A stretch of 34,782 nt of DNA from an uncultured Dyadobacter sp. (GTDB lineage: Bacteria; Bacteroidota; Bacteroidia; Cytophagales; Spirosomataceae): positions 1 through 34,782 of the forward strand of contig NZ_CAMLSE010000054.1 of the NCBI RefSeq assembly GCF_946482605.1, given 5' to 3'. Below, in pieces: positions 22,614 to 30,892 of this stretch. Positions within the stretch are counted from its first letter, which is position 1. Each line of letters begins with the position of its first letter. Position numbers and translations under genes: made by a program. The notes below the pieces were generated by a model that worked only from the letters and a program-made list of their open reading frames with translations, did no database searches and was not told where the DNA came from.

Positions 22614-25583
22614 ATGCTACTCAACTGTCACTCTTATTTCAGCCTGCGTTTCGGGACGATTTCCGAAGATCATTTGCTTGGATTATGCAAGGAAAACGGT
22701 TACGATTGCGTCGCGTTGACCGATATCAACAACACTTCCGGCTGTCTGAATTTCATCCGGATGGCGCCACGCTTTGACATCAGGCCCATTGTCGGGATCG
22801 ATTTCCGGAATGGGGTCACGCAACAATTTGTCGGACTGGCCAAAAGCAATGCGGGTTTTCAGTCGCTCAATGCGTACCTCTCAGCTCAAATGAATGCAGG
22901 CAGTGCTTTCCCCGCCCGGGCACCGGAAATGGAAGATGTCGTGTTCATTTATCCGTTTGAAAAAGTGAACCGGGAAAAACATGAGCGGTTTGCCCCCAAC
23001 GAATACATCGGGGTCTCCGTACAGGATCTTGACAAACTGCATTATTCCCGATTGCATCTGCTGAGCGACCGGCTGGTGATTCAGCAACCCCTGACCTTCC
23101 GGAACAAGAAAGATTTTAATGCACACAGGCTGTTGCGCGCGATCGATGAAAATACACTATTGAGCAAGCTCTCTCCTTCGGAAACGGCTCCGGAACATGA
23201 GCAGATCATCCCGGCAAAAGTGCTGGAATATCATTTCACCCAAAAGGACTTCCGCACCATTTTGCACAACACACGGAAGCTGATGGATGAATGCCAGATC
23301 CATTTCGGTTTTGGCGAAGACCGGCAGCATCAGAATCTCAGGATTTTTGGCAAAAACGAAGAAGATGATTTCAGAAAGCTTAGCTCCATGAGCTATCAGG
23401 CGCTCGGGTACCGATATGGCGACCATATCACCGACGAGATTTTCGACCGTATCGCCAAAGAACTGGAAATGATCCGGCAGCAGAATTTCGTGCCTTTTTT
23501 CCTGGTCAATCACGACATCGTGAGCTATGCGCGCCGTAAAGGATACTTCTATGTAGGCCGGGGCAGCGGTGCCAACAGCATCATCGCCTATTTGCTCAAT
23601 ATCACCAATGTCGACCCCATCGAGCTGGATCTTTATTTTGAGCGGTTCATTAATCTTCACCGCAAAAATCCGCCGGATTTCGATATCGATTTTTCCTGGC
23701 GCGACCGCGAAGACGTTACCCGGTACATTTTTGAAACTTACGGCAAAAATGGCCAGGCTGCTTTGCTGGCCACATACAGTACATTCCAGCACAGTGCAGC
23801 TGTACGTGAGCTCGGGAAGGTATTTGGTTTACCCGCCTTTGAAATCGATGCATTAAGTAACGGAAAGTACGACTCCCGGAAACTCGATCAATTGTCGGGA
23901 CTTGTCGTGCGGTATGCCGATTACCTGCAATCCAATAACCAGCCTAACCACCTGAGTATCCATGCCGGCGGCATTCTGATATCCGAACGCCCGATGCATT
24001 ATTTCACAGCCACCGACATTCCGCCGAAAGGCTTTCCGACAACACAGTTTGACATGGTGATTGCGGAAGATGTCGGCTTGAATAAGTACGACATCCTGGG
24101 TCAGCGCGGACTTGCGAAGATCAAGGAGACATTGGAAATCATTCGCTACAACCGCCCCGATGTGCCCGCATTTGATATCAATGATGTAAAAAAGTTTAAA
24201 GCCGACCCCAAAATCAATGACCTCATCCGGCAAGCCCAATGCATTGGCTGCTTTTACGTAGAGTCGCCTGCAATGCGGATGCTTTTGAAAAAACTGGAAG
24301 TGGATAATTACCTGGGCCTGGTCGCTGCCAGCTCGATCATCCGGCCCGGTGTTGCCAAGAGCGGCATGATGCGCGAGTACATTCTAAGGCATCGTAACCC
24401 CGAAAAACGCAGCGAAGCACATCCCCGCCTGCTGGAACTGATGGAAGAGACCTATGGGATCATGGTCTACCAGGAAGACGTGATCAAAGTAGCCCATTAC
24501 TTTGCCGGTCTCACACTCGGCGAAGCAGACGTGATCAGACGCGGAATGAGCGGAAAATTCCGGGGACGCGAGGAGTTTGAGCGGGTTAAGACCAAATATT
24601 TCAAGAATTGCCGGAACAGGGGCTATGACGATGCGATGACGATGGAAATATGGAACCAGATCGCCAGTTTTGCAGGCTTCGCTTTTGCCAAAGGGCATTC
24701 CGCCTCCTACGCTGTGGAAAGTTACCAGACACTGTTTTTGAAAGCCTATTTCCCTCTGGAATTTATGGTGGCCGTTCTCAACAACGGAGGCGGCTTCTAC
24801 GCACCCGAGCTGTACGTGCATGAAGCGCGTATGCTCGGCGCGAAGGTCCATGCCCCCTGTGTGAATCACAGTCTCGCCGAAAGCACCATCGAGGGCAGCG
24901 ACGTCTATCTCGGAATGCAGTTCCTGAACGACCTTGAAGAACGAACCATTGAACGGATTCTGGCTGCCCGGAAGCAAGACGGACCGTTTACGTCTCTGAA
25001 TGATCTGCTCGATCGGGTGGCCATTTCCATTGAGCAACTTACGATCCTGATTCGGATAGATGCGCTTCGTTTCACGGGTGTCGATAAAAAAACCCTGCTA
25101 TGGAAAGCGCATTTCAGGCTCAGCACCACGCCGGTGAAAGTTCCTCAGAAACAGCTGTTTCATACGGAAGTCAAAGATTTCGAACTGCCAGTCTTCCACT
25201 CCTCCATCCTGGACGATGCCTACGATCAGATCGAGTTGCTGGGTTTTCCACTCTGCAGTCCATTCAATCTGCTCAAAAATCCGCTACCCAAAAGCGTCAT
25301 GTCGCGTGACCTGGACAAATATGTCAATCAGGAAGTGATACAATACGGCTACCTGGTCGCTCTAAAAAATACCCGGACTGCACGTGGAGAAACGATGCAA
25401 TTCGGTACGTTTCTTGATTATGAAGGGCAATTTATCGATACAGTGCACTTTCCGGGCACTGCTACCCAGGTCAATGCGACTGTTAAGGGTGTGTACAAGA
25501 TCCGGGGTACCGTCACGGAAGAATTCGGGTTCCTGACAGTGGAGGTGGCGGAGATTACGCGAATGGAATCGGCTGCGCGATGA
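22614..25583 (+). CDS. DNA polymerase III alpha subunit, second error-prone DnaE2-like copy
   Basis: A 989-residue C-family polymerase, shorter than replicative DnaE (about 1150-1200). The PHP domain at the N-terminus is degenerate: LNCHSYFS has Asn for the first His of HxH, and ALTDINN lacks the His of TDH. The palm carries GRGSGANSIIAYLL and the catalytic PPDFDIDFSW. KGHSASYAVESYQ, the clamp-binding peptide QKQLF (residues 845-849) and a C-terminal OB fold (YGYLVALKNTRTARGETMQFGTF) follow. The window also lies beside a Y-family polymerase and an S24 repressor, so this is the likely translesion alpha subunit, not the replicative one. The ATG at 22614 begins the PHP domain. The 132-bp gap from dinB has no operator dyad. 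Confidence 0.93.
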   Translation: MLLNCHSYFSLRFGTISEDHLLGLCKENGYDCVALTDINNTSGCLNFIRMAPRFDIRPIVGIDFRNGVTQQFVGLAKSNAGFQSLNAYLSAQMNAGSAFPARAPEMEDVVFIYPFEKVNREKHERFAPNEYIGVSVQDLDKLHYSRLHLLSDRLVIQQPLTFRNKKDFNAHRLLRAIDENTLLSKLSPSETAPEHEQIIPAKVLEYHFTQKDFRTILHNTRKLMDECQIHFGFGEDRQHQNLRIFGKNEEDDFRKLSSMSYQALGYRYGDHITDEIFDRIAKELEMIRQQNFVPFFLVNHDIVSYARRKGYFYVGRGSGANSIIAYLLNITNVDPIELDLYFERFINLHRKNPPDFDIDFSWRDREDVTRYIFETYGKNGQAALLATYSTFQHSAAVRELGKVFGLPAFEIDALSNGKYDSRKLDQLSGLVVRYADYLQSNNQPNHLSIHAGGILISERPMHYFTATDIPPKGFPTTQFDMVIAEDVGLNKYDILGQRGLAKIKETLEIIRYNRPDVPAFDINDVKKFKADPKINDLIRQAQCIGCFYVESPAMRMLLKKLEVDNYLGLVAASSIIRPGVAKSGMMREYILRHRNPEKRSEAHPRLLELMEETYGIMVYQEDVIKVAHYFAGLTLGEADVIRRGMSGKFRGREEFERVKTKYFKNCRNRGYDDAMTMEIWNQIASFAGFAFAKGHSASYAVESYQTLFLKAYFPLEFMVAVLNNGGGFYAPELYVHEARMLGAKVHAPCVNHSLAESTIEGSDVYLGMQFLNDLEERTIERILAARKQDGPFTSLNDLLDRVAISIEQLTILIRIDALRFTGVDKKTLLWKAHFRLSTTPVKVPQKQLFHTEVKDFELPVFHSSILDDAYDQIELLGFPLCSPFNLLKNPLPKSVMSRDLDKYVNQEVIQYGYLVALKNTRTARGETMQFGTFLDYEGQFIDTVHFPGTATQVNATVKGVYKIRGTVTEEFGFLTVEVAEITRMESAAR

Positions 25584-25743
25584 CTTCATGCAGGCTTCCG
25601 GTGCTATGAAAATTTGTGAAATAATTGACTATAAACGGCTTCTTCGGATAATTCTCCGGTTACAATTCCGTTCTTACTCTGTTTTTGCATATGAACACGA
25701 AGCTACCCGTTTCGGAAATTCCCGGCATCCACCGCTAACCATA

Positions 25744-26472
25744 ATGAAAATACGTCATCTCTTTTTCCTTTTAACCATCTCCTGCTTCTCCTGCTCCAAG
25801 GAATCTGGCTCGATTACAGGAACCTGGGTTATCGGAATGCCCGATCAACCGCAGCATAAACAGGGTTTTACCTTGAAGGAAGATGGCCGCGCCGTGGCTA
25901 TCAACATGGGGTACATGAACTTCGAAAAGTGGGAAAAGCAAGGAGACAAACTTATTTTGTCCGGAAAAAAAGAGCGGTCCGGTGAAATGACGGATTTCAA
26001 GGACACCCTGAAAATCATCTCTGTCGCCGACACCGTGCTCACAGTTGAAAAAGATGGCCAGCGGATCCTTTACGCCAAAGCTGTCGATCCCGACAAATTG
26101 GTCAACGACTTTGAGATCTACGAGTGTTTTGTGTATCAGACTAAAAAGGATTCTGCATTTATGCATGTCAATGTTGCCGACAGTATCGTAACCGGCGAGC
26201 TGGTGTATGCCCTCTTCCAGAAAGACCGGAATCAGGGACGTATCGACGGCGTCATGCGCGGTGATACTTTACTGGCTCGCTACACTTTCGTTTCAGAAGG
26301 TACCGAATCTGTTCGTGAAGTGGTGTTCCTCAAAAAAGGAGCAGGCTGGATTGAAGGCTTCGGAGAGGTAAAAGATAGCGCCGGTGTGGTGTTTTTCAAA
26401 GATCGTTCCCGGCTTAAATTTGGCAGAGGGCCTCTCTTCAAAGGTATCAAATGCCCGCCAGCCATTCAGTAA
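25744..26472 (+). CDS. Lipocalin-like lipoprotein
   Basis: A 242-residue protein with a basic, hydrophobic signal peptide (KIRHLFFLLTISCFSC) and two candidate lipidation cysteines, C14 and C17. The following region (SITGTWVIGMPDQPQHKQGFTLKEDGRAVAINM...EKWEKQGDKLILSGKKE) resembles the Bacteroidota lipocalin-like fold with its G-x-W strand and repeated beta-strands. A second beta-rich half (about 125-242) has YECFVYQTKKDSAFMHVNV and resembles small envelope lipoproteins. It probably faces the periplasm or surface. The ligand is unknown. The ATG at 25744 is chosen because it opens the signal peptide; upstream codons in frame do not look coding. Confidence 0.75.
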   Translation: MKIRHLFFLLTISCFSCSKESGSITGTWVIGMPDQPQHKQGFTLKEDGRAVAINMGYMNFEKWEKQGDKLILSGKKERSGEMTDFKDTLKIISVADTVLTVEKDGQRILYAKAVDPDKLVNDFEIYECFVYQTKKDSAFMHVNVADSIVTGELVYALFQKDRNQGRIDGVMRGDTLLARYTFVSEGTESVREVVFLKKGAGWIEGFGEVKDSAGVVFFKDRSRLKFGRGPLFKGIKCPPAIQ

Positions 26473-26549
26473 AACAAATTTGCTGCTGTCATGCTGTTGT
26501 CACTACCCCGCTTTTAATTGCGCATTCTTGAACCTAAATCATTTGCGCA

Positions 26550-27173
26550 ATGGAAAAACTGGAATTGACCAAAGCATTCAAAACCTACTATTCAGCCACC
26601 TCCCGACCGGAAGTACTTACATTCGGGTCGACGCGTTACCTTGCCATCACCGGCAAAGGCGACCCTTCCGGTGAAGGATTTCAGCAAAAAATCCAGGCCT
26701 TGTACCCGGTAGCATATCAGTTGAAATTCGATTCAAAAGCCCGTGGAATGGATTTCGCAGTGGCAAAACTCGAAGGACTGTGGTGGTATGACGAAGCGCG
26801 GTATCACGACATCGCCATTGCGGATGCGCCTTCAAAAATTCCACGTCAGGAATGGGAGTACCGGTTGCTGATCAGGATACCGGATGTGATCACGCAGGCC
26901 GAGGTGTCATCAGCGATCGAATCGGCCTTTGCAAAAAAACAGATCCGGACGATCCGGGAGGTGACGCTATTCGAAATGGAAGAAGGTAAGGTAGTTCAAA
27001 TGCTGCATAAAGGTCCGTTCGATCGGGAAGCTGAGACGCTTATGGTCATGCAATCATTCATGGCCGACCGCCGTCTCATGCGTAATGGCCTGCACCATGA
27101 AATATACCTGTCGGATTTCCGCAAAACATCGCCCGAAAAGCTTAAAACGATTCTCAGAGAGCCGGTTAAATAA
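26550..27173 (+). CDS. GyrI-like small-molecule-binding domain protein
   Basis: A 207-residue stand-alone GyrI/SOUL-like domain protein. The start MEKLELTKAFKTYYSA is typical of the Bacteroidota form. The SHS2-type repeats are seen in RYLAITGKGDPSG, FAVAKLEGLWWYDE, WEYRLLIRIPDVIT and MLHKGPFDRE, and the protein ends in LHHEIYLSDFRKTSPEKLKTILR. Such domains bind hydrophobic or cationic small molecules; in some proteins they hydrolyse them, in others they sense drugs. No DNA-binding domain is attached. It is cytosolic. The ATG at 26550 follows the lipoprotein gene by 77 bases. Confidence 0.9.
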   Translation: MEKLELTKAFKTYYSATSRPEVLTFGSTRYLAITGKGDPSGEGFQQKIQALYPVAYQLKFDSKARGMDFAVAKLEGLWWYDEARYHDIAIADAPSKIPRQEWEYRLLIRIPDVITQAEVSSAIESAFAKKQIRTIREVTLFEMEEGKVVQMLHKGPFDREAETLMVMQSFMADRRLMRNGLHHEIYLSDFRKTSPEKLKTILREPVK

Positions 27174-27262
27174 GATACCGGTTACAAATTTTCATTAAGA
27201 ACTGCCTCCCTACCGCCTTACGCGAGTCGGGGGCACTTTTCCAAAACATTTACAGTCACCCC

Positions 27263-27293
27263 TTTGCAATCGCGATCTTTAACAATATATTTC
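27263..27293 (+). promoter_or_regulatory. Bacteroidota-type promoter of the M16 peptidase gene
   Basis: TTTG at 27263-27266, an exact 19-base spacer, and TATATTTC at 27286-27293 (one mismatch to TAnnTTTG). A start near 27300 gives a leader of about 30 bases before the ATG at 27330. Confidence 0.5.
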
Positions 27294-27329
27294 GCCCCTC
27301 CTGAATTTTATCAAATTAAAATTAGAAAA

Positions 27330-30140
27330 ATGAAAAAGGCGTTCATAGCATTATGCTTGGCCGGATGGGGTGTAGTTTCTGTCACAGCGGTATCCGCACA
27401 GAACCTGAGCTCCCAAAAAGTCCCTCTCGATCCCAGTGTGAAGACCGGAAAACTAAAAAACGGAATTACCTATTACATCAAAAAAAATGCAGAACCGAAA
27501 AACCGGGCTGAGTTGAGACTGGCAGTCAAAGCGGGTTCGGTGCTGGAAAATGATGCTCAGCAGGGGCTGGCCCATTTTATGGAGCATATGAATTTTAATG
27601 GAACAACCCATTTTCCGAAAAACGAGCTCGTCAATTTTCTGCAAAAAACGGGCGTACGTTTTGGCGCCGATCTCAATGCATATACCGGCTTTGATGAAAC
27701 CGTATACATGCTGCCGATCCCGACCGACTCGGCCGGATTACTGGAAAAGGGCATCCAGGTATTGGAAGACTGGGCGCATGGCGCGTTGCTCGACCCTTCT
27801 GAAATTGAAAAGGAACGAGGCGTGGTGCTGGAAGAGTCGCGCATGGGGCGGGGCGCTCAGCAGCGTATGCGGGACAAATTTCTGAAAGTGATCCTTAACA
27901 ATTCAAGATATGCCGAACGCCTTCCTATCGGCAAAGACAGCATCCTGAAAAGTTTCAAACCGGAAACCATCAAATCATTCTATCAGGATTGGTACAGACC
28001 GGATCTCATGGCCGTGATCGCGGTGGGTGACTTCGAAGTGGCCAAAGTGGAAGCGATGATCGCAAGCAAATTCGGGTCCATTAAACCGCCCGTCAGCCCC
28101 AAAAAGCGTACGCGGTACGAGATTCCACTGGACGGAGCCACCCGCGTTGCGATTGTAACCGACCCCGAATATCCTCAGAACCTGATCCAGCTTATTTACA
28201 AACAACCTGGAAACAAGGAGAAATCTTTGCAAGACGTGCGCAACAACTTCGCACAAGAGCTTTACAATGCCATGATGGGGCAACGCATGCAGGAGCTCAC
28301 ACAAAAAGCGAATCCCCCATTCCTCTACGGAGCCAGTCAGTATGGTGATTTCCTGGGCAATCTGGACTCTTACACATCGATCGCCCTGGCGAAAGACGCG
28401 GCTTCGATGAAAACCGCATTGACGGTTCTACTGGAAGAAAATGCCCGGGTACAGAAATTTGGATTCACCCAGCCCGAACTCGATCGCGCGAAGAAGGATT
28501 TCTTCAACAGTATCGAGGAGTATTACAAGGAAAGGGACAAAACCAAGTCTGCAAACCATGTGCAGGAATACCTGAACCACTTTCTGCACGACAAACCATT
28601 TATGGGCGCCGAGGCGTATTTTGAATTTGTAAAAAAAAACCTGGACGGGGTGACGCTTGCCGAGATCAATGTCCTGGCAAAAAAATACATTACGGACAAA
28701 AACCGGGCGGTGGTGATCATGGGTCCTGAAAAAAGCAAGGATGCATTACCTACGGAAGCCGAAATCCGTACACTTCTGAACGAGGCGGGCAAAGACGTAA
28801 CCGCCTATGTGGATGACGTGGTCGACGCGCCTCTCCTCGGTACCGAGCCCAAAGGCGGAAAAGTAGTTACCGAACGGAAACTTGACAAACTCGGCGTAAC
28901 CGAACTGACATTGTCAAACGGGGTCAAGGTGCTTTTGAAACCTACTGATTTCAAAAACGACGAAATTCTGATCAAGGCCACAGCCAAGGGAGGGTATTCG
29001 CTTTTTCCGGGGGAACGCGAAACCGGCATTTTCACCAGTTACCTGATTCAATCGGGAGGAGTCGGCCCCTACAACCAGACCCAGCTTCAGAAGTTCCTTG
29101 CAGGCAAAACCGCCAGCGCGGGCCCATATGTGAGCGAGCTGACGGAGGGCATCGGGGGCAATACTAATCCAAAGGATCTCGAAACCACCTTGCAGCTGAT
29201 CTATGCCTATTTTACCGAGCCCCGCAAAGACGCCGATGTTGTAACGGGTATTTTAGCCAACCAGAAAGCGTACCTGGAAAACATGCAGAAGACGCTGACA
29301 CCGGAAAAGGTCTACTCCGATTCGCTCAATGCAGTACTGACCAGTCACAATCCCAAAAGGGTTCCGCTTAAACCCGAAAGCGTCGACAAGGTGAATCTCG
29401 ACCGGGCATTAGAAATCTACAAGAACCGCTTTGCCGACGCTTCCGATTTCGTTTTCACTGTCGTCGGTGCCTTCAAGCCGGAGGAAATCAAACCGTTGCT
29501 GGAAAAGTACCTCGGGGGGTTGCCATCTACCGACAGGGACGACACTTACGATCATCCCAACATTTACCCGCCAAAGGGTCGCATCGAAAAGATCATTTAC
29601 AAGGGGTTGGAGCCCAAAAGCCGGGTTACACTCGTGTCCAGCGGCGAGTATGATTACAATCCTGAGAACAACATTCAGATCGAAGCATTACAGGAAGTAT
29701 TGCAGATCAAGCTCATCGAATCGTTGCGTGAGGAAGAAAGCGGCGTATATGGCGTCGGTGTATCTGAGGGAACCGATAAGTTTCCCACCGGCCATTACCG
29801 TTTCAGTATCGGTTTTGGCTGCGCCCCCGAGAATGTTGATAGACTGATCAAAAGAGCGCAGGAAGAAATCAATAAGATCAAGCAAAACGGTGCAGATCCG
29901 AAGGACATCGAAAAGTTCGTCGCAGAAACACAGCGAAAAACCGAAACAGCATTGAAAACCAACGGTTTCTGGCTCGACTATCTGGATGATAATACGTTCC
30001 TGGGAGATGACTTGAACGAGATCTTCGAGCAGGATCGCCTGTTGAAATCGGTAACGGTCGCCAGTACCAAAGAAGCAGCTCAGAAGTATTTCAATGATGA
30101 CAACTTCATCAAAGTCATCCTGATGCCTGAGAAGAAGTGA
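27330..30140 (+). CDS. M16 family zinc metalloprotease (pitrilysin/PqqL-like), exported
   Basis: A 936-residue protein with a cleavable signal peptide (KKAFIALCLAGWGVVS, ending near VSAQ at about 24). The inverted zinc motif HFMEH is at 82-86 (H82, E85, H86), and the third ligand E162 lies in KERGVVLEESR, 76 residues on. Two M16 halves are fused: the active N-terminal half, then a linker near residue 510-560 (TEPKGGKVVTERKLD) and an inactive C-terminal half. Periplasmic M16 proteases degrade or process peptides in a closed chamber. The ATG at 27330 is preferred over a TTG 22 codons upstream because it starts the signal peptide. It is probably transcribed from the promoter at 27263. Confidence 0.95.
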   Translation: MKKAFIALCLAGWGVVSVTAVSAQNLSSQKVPLDPSVKTGKLKNGITYYIKKNAEPKNRAELRLAVKAGSVLENDAQQGLAHFMEHMNFNGTTHFPKNELVNFLQKTGVRFGADLNAYTGFDETVYMLPIPTDSAGLLEKGIQVLEDWAHGALLDPSEIEKERGVVLEESRMGRGAQQRMRDKFLKVILNNSRYAERLPIGKDSILKSFKPETIKSFYQDWYRPDLMAVIAVGDFEVAKVEAMIASKFGSIKPPVSPKKRTRYEIPLDGATRVAIVTDPEYPQNLIQLIYKQPGNKEKSLQDVRNNFAQELYNAMMGQRMQELTQKANPPFLYGASQYGDFLGNLDSYTSIALAKDAASMKTALTVLLEENARVQKFGFTQPELDRAKKDFFNSIEEYYKERDKTKSANHVQEYLNHFLHDKPFMGAEAYFEFVKKNLDGVTLAEINVLAKKYITDKNRAVVIMGPEKSKDALPTEAEIRTLLNEAGKDVTAYVDDVVDAPLLGTEPKGGKVVTERKLDKLGVTELTLSNGVKVLLKPTDFKNDEILIKATAKGGYSLFPGERETGIFTSYLIQSGGVGPYNQTQLQKFLAGKTASAGPYVSELTEGIGGNTNPKDLETTLQLIYAYFTEPRKDADVVTGILANQKAYLENMQKTLTPEKVYSDSLNAVLTSHNPKRVPLKPESVDKVNLDRALEIYKNRFADASDFVFTVVGAFKPEEIKPLLEKYLGGLPSTDRDDTYDHPNIYPPKGRIEKIIYKGLEPKSRVTLVSSGEYDYNPENNIQIEALQEVLQIKLIESLREEESGVYGVGVSEGTDKFPTGHYRFSIGFGCAPENVDRLIKRAQEEINKIKQNGADPKDIEKFVAETQRKTETALKTNGFWLDYLDDNTFLGDDLNEIFEQDRLLKSVTVASTKEAAQKYFNDDNFIKVILMPEKK

Positions 30141-30155
30141 TGTGTCAGCGAGTGC

Positions 30156-30195
30156 GGGTAGAGCAACCTGGGCCTCAGCCCAGGTTGCCCTACCC
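30156..30195. repeat. REP-type hairpin 1
   Basis: GGGTAG-A-GCAACCTGGGC pairs with GCCCAGGTTGC-C-CTACCC around the loop CTCA: 17 pairs with one A/C mismatch. It sits 15 bases after the M16 peptidase stop and may also end that transcript. Confidence 0.75.
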
Positions 30196-30212
30196 AAGGC
30201 TTCAGCCTTGGG
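30193..30212. repeat. REP-type hairpin 2
   Basis: CCCAAGGC (30193-30200) and GCCTTGGG (30205-30212) around the loop TTCA. It shares its first bases with the end of hairpin 1. An almost identical hairpin with loop TTAA lies on the far side of the transposase gene at 30819-30838. Confidence 0.8.
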
Positions 30213-30264
30213 CGCACCAGCCTGACTCCGCAGCCACCTCATATCCACCCCGCACTCCTACGCG

Positions 30265-30278
30265 TCGGCTTCAGCCGA
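30265..30278. repeat. REP-type hairpin 3, overlapping the transposase stop codon
   Basis: TCGGC (30265-30269) pairs with GCCGA (30274-30278) around the loop TTCA. The transposase TGA stop (30273-30271) lies in the loop and the last codons of the gene form one arm. Confidence 0.6.
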
Positions 30279-30708
30279 AGTCTGCCCCGTCATATCCCAA
30301 TCTCTGAACAAAAGCCTGGAACTCGTCTCCAAAGCTCTGCTTGCCGTGATGCGCCTGTTGCCGGTCTATATATCTTCGAACGATCGGCAGCTTACTTTCA
30401 CTCACAGATGCGGCAAAGTACTTGTCTGCCCATTCAAAATTCCCTTTTACCAGCTTAGCTTTATTGGCCCAAAACGCACTCTCCCCTTTCAGTAGCTGCA
30501 TTTGCTTTGAAATACCATACTCACTTTTCAGAAGCATCAGCACATGAATGTGGTCATGATAACCATTGATCCTGTCGATCAGAATCCCTTTTGAACGCGC
30601 GTTAGCCTGGATATGCCGGCAAACCTTGTCCAAAACAGGTGGCTGTAAAACAGGTCGTCGATACTTCGTTCCCCAAACCGCATGTATCCAGATCTTAACG
30701 TAAGACAT
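30271..30708 (-). CDS. REP-associated tyrosine transposase (RAYT, IS200-like Y1 family)
   Basis: A 145-residue single-domain HUH nuclease. The start YVKIWIHAVWGTKYRRPVL is typical of Y1 transposases. The HUH motif is HIH (H53, H55) in GYHDHIHVLMLL, and the catalytic tyrosine is Y113 in VRRYIDRQQAHH, followed by SFGDEFQAFV. In RAYTs these residues cut and rejoin single-stranded DNA at REP hairpins. REP-like hairpins flank the gene on both sides, and no tnpB or IS200 end pair is seen, so a domesticated RAYT with its own REPs is the best reading. The ATG at 30708 fits. The fold is intact, so it is probably active or recently so. Confidence 0.9.
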   Translation of the reverse strand: MSYVKIWIHAVWGTKYRRPVLQPPVLDKVCRHIQANARSKGILIDRINGYHDHIHVLMLLKSEYGISKQMQLLKGESAFWANKAKLVKGNFEWADKYFAASVSESKLPIVRRYIDRQQAHHGKQSFGDEFQAFVQRLGYDGADFG

Positions 30709-30798
30709 GATATGTGAATTGACAGGTGATCAATAACTGATATCATCTATACGCTCAAACATCAAAAAGGTAACACCCGACCGTCCCGAACCCGGGAT

Positions 30799-30819
30799 CC
30801 AGAACCCAGAACCCAGAAC
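30799..30819. repeat. Three tandem CCAGAAC heptamers
   Basis: Exact copies at 30799-30805, 30806-30812 and 30813-30819 run straight into hairpin 4. With CCC runs at 30785, 30791, 30805, 30812 and 30819, the minus strand has five G-triplets with loops of 3, 11, 4 and 4 bases, a possible G-quadruplex. Confidence 0.7.
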
Positions 30820-30838
30820 CCAAGGCTTAAGCCTTGGG
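30819..30838. repeat. REP-type hairpin 4
   Basis: CCCAAGGC (30819-30826), loop TTAA, GCCTTGGG (30831-30838): the same arms as hairpin 2, on the 5' side of the transposase gene. Confidence 0.8.
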
Positions 30839-30858
30839 CTGAGCGAGGCCGCGCGAGC

Positions 30859-30890
30859 GTGGGGCCGGGTGCATCCGCCCACCGCCCCAC
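30859..30890. repeat. GC-rich hairpin past the DUF3820 gene
   Basis: GTGGGGC (30859-30865) pairs with GCCCCAC (30884-30890), with a possible inner GGTG/CACC pair. It begins 2 bases past the DUF3820 stop on the minus strand, so it could terminate that transcript, though no T-run follows. Confidence 0.45.
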
Positions 30891-30892
30891 CA

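Larger units (their letters stand above)
30150..30257. repeat. Outer inverted repeat enclosing REP hairpins
   Basis: GAGTGCGGG at 30150-30158 and CCCGCACTC at 30249-30257 are exact inverted copies about 90 bases apart, enclosing two of the hairpins described next. They begin 10 bases after the M16 stop codon. Confidence 0.5.

Noticed and set aside
24384..25037. Long open frame antisense to the dnaE-like gene (and similar ones opposite dinB and the M16 gene)
   Set aside because: No domain features, and the sense strand is unmistakably coding in each case.
30271..30708. Classical IS200/IS605 insertion sequence
   Set aside because: No tnpB and no distinct left and right ends; REP hairpins of one type on both sides fit a RAYT better.
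30799..30838. Short CRISPR-like array
   Set aside because: Units are contiguous heptamers without spacers and no cas gene is present; they belong to the RAYT/REP region.
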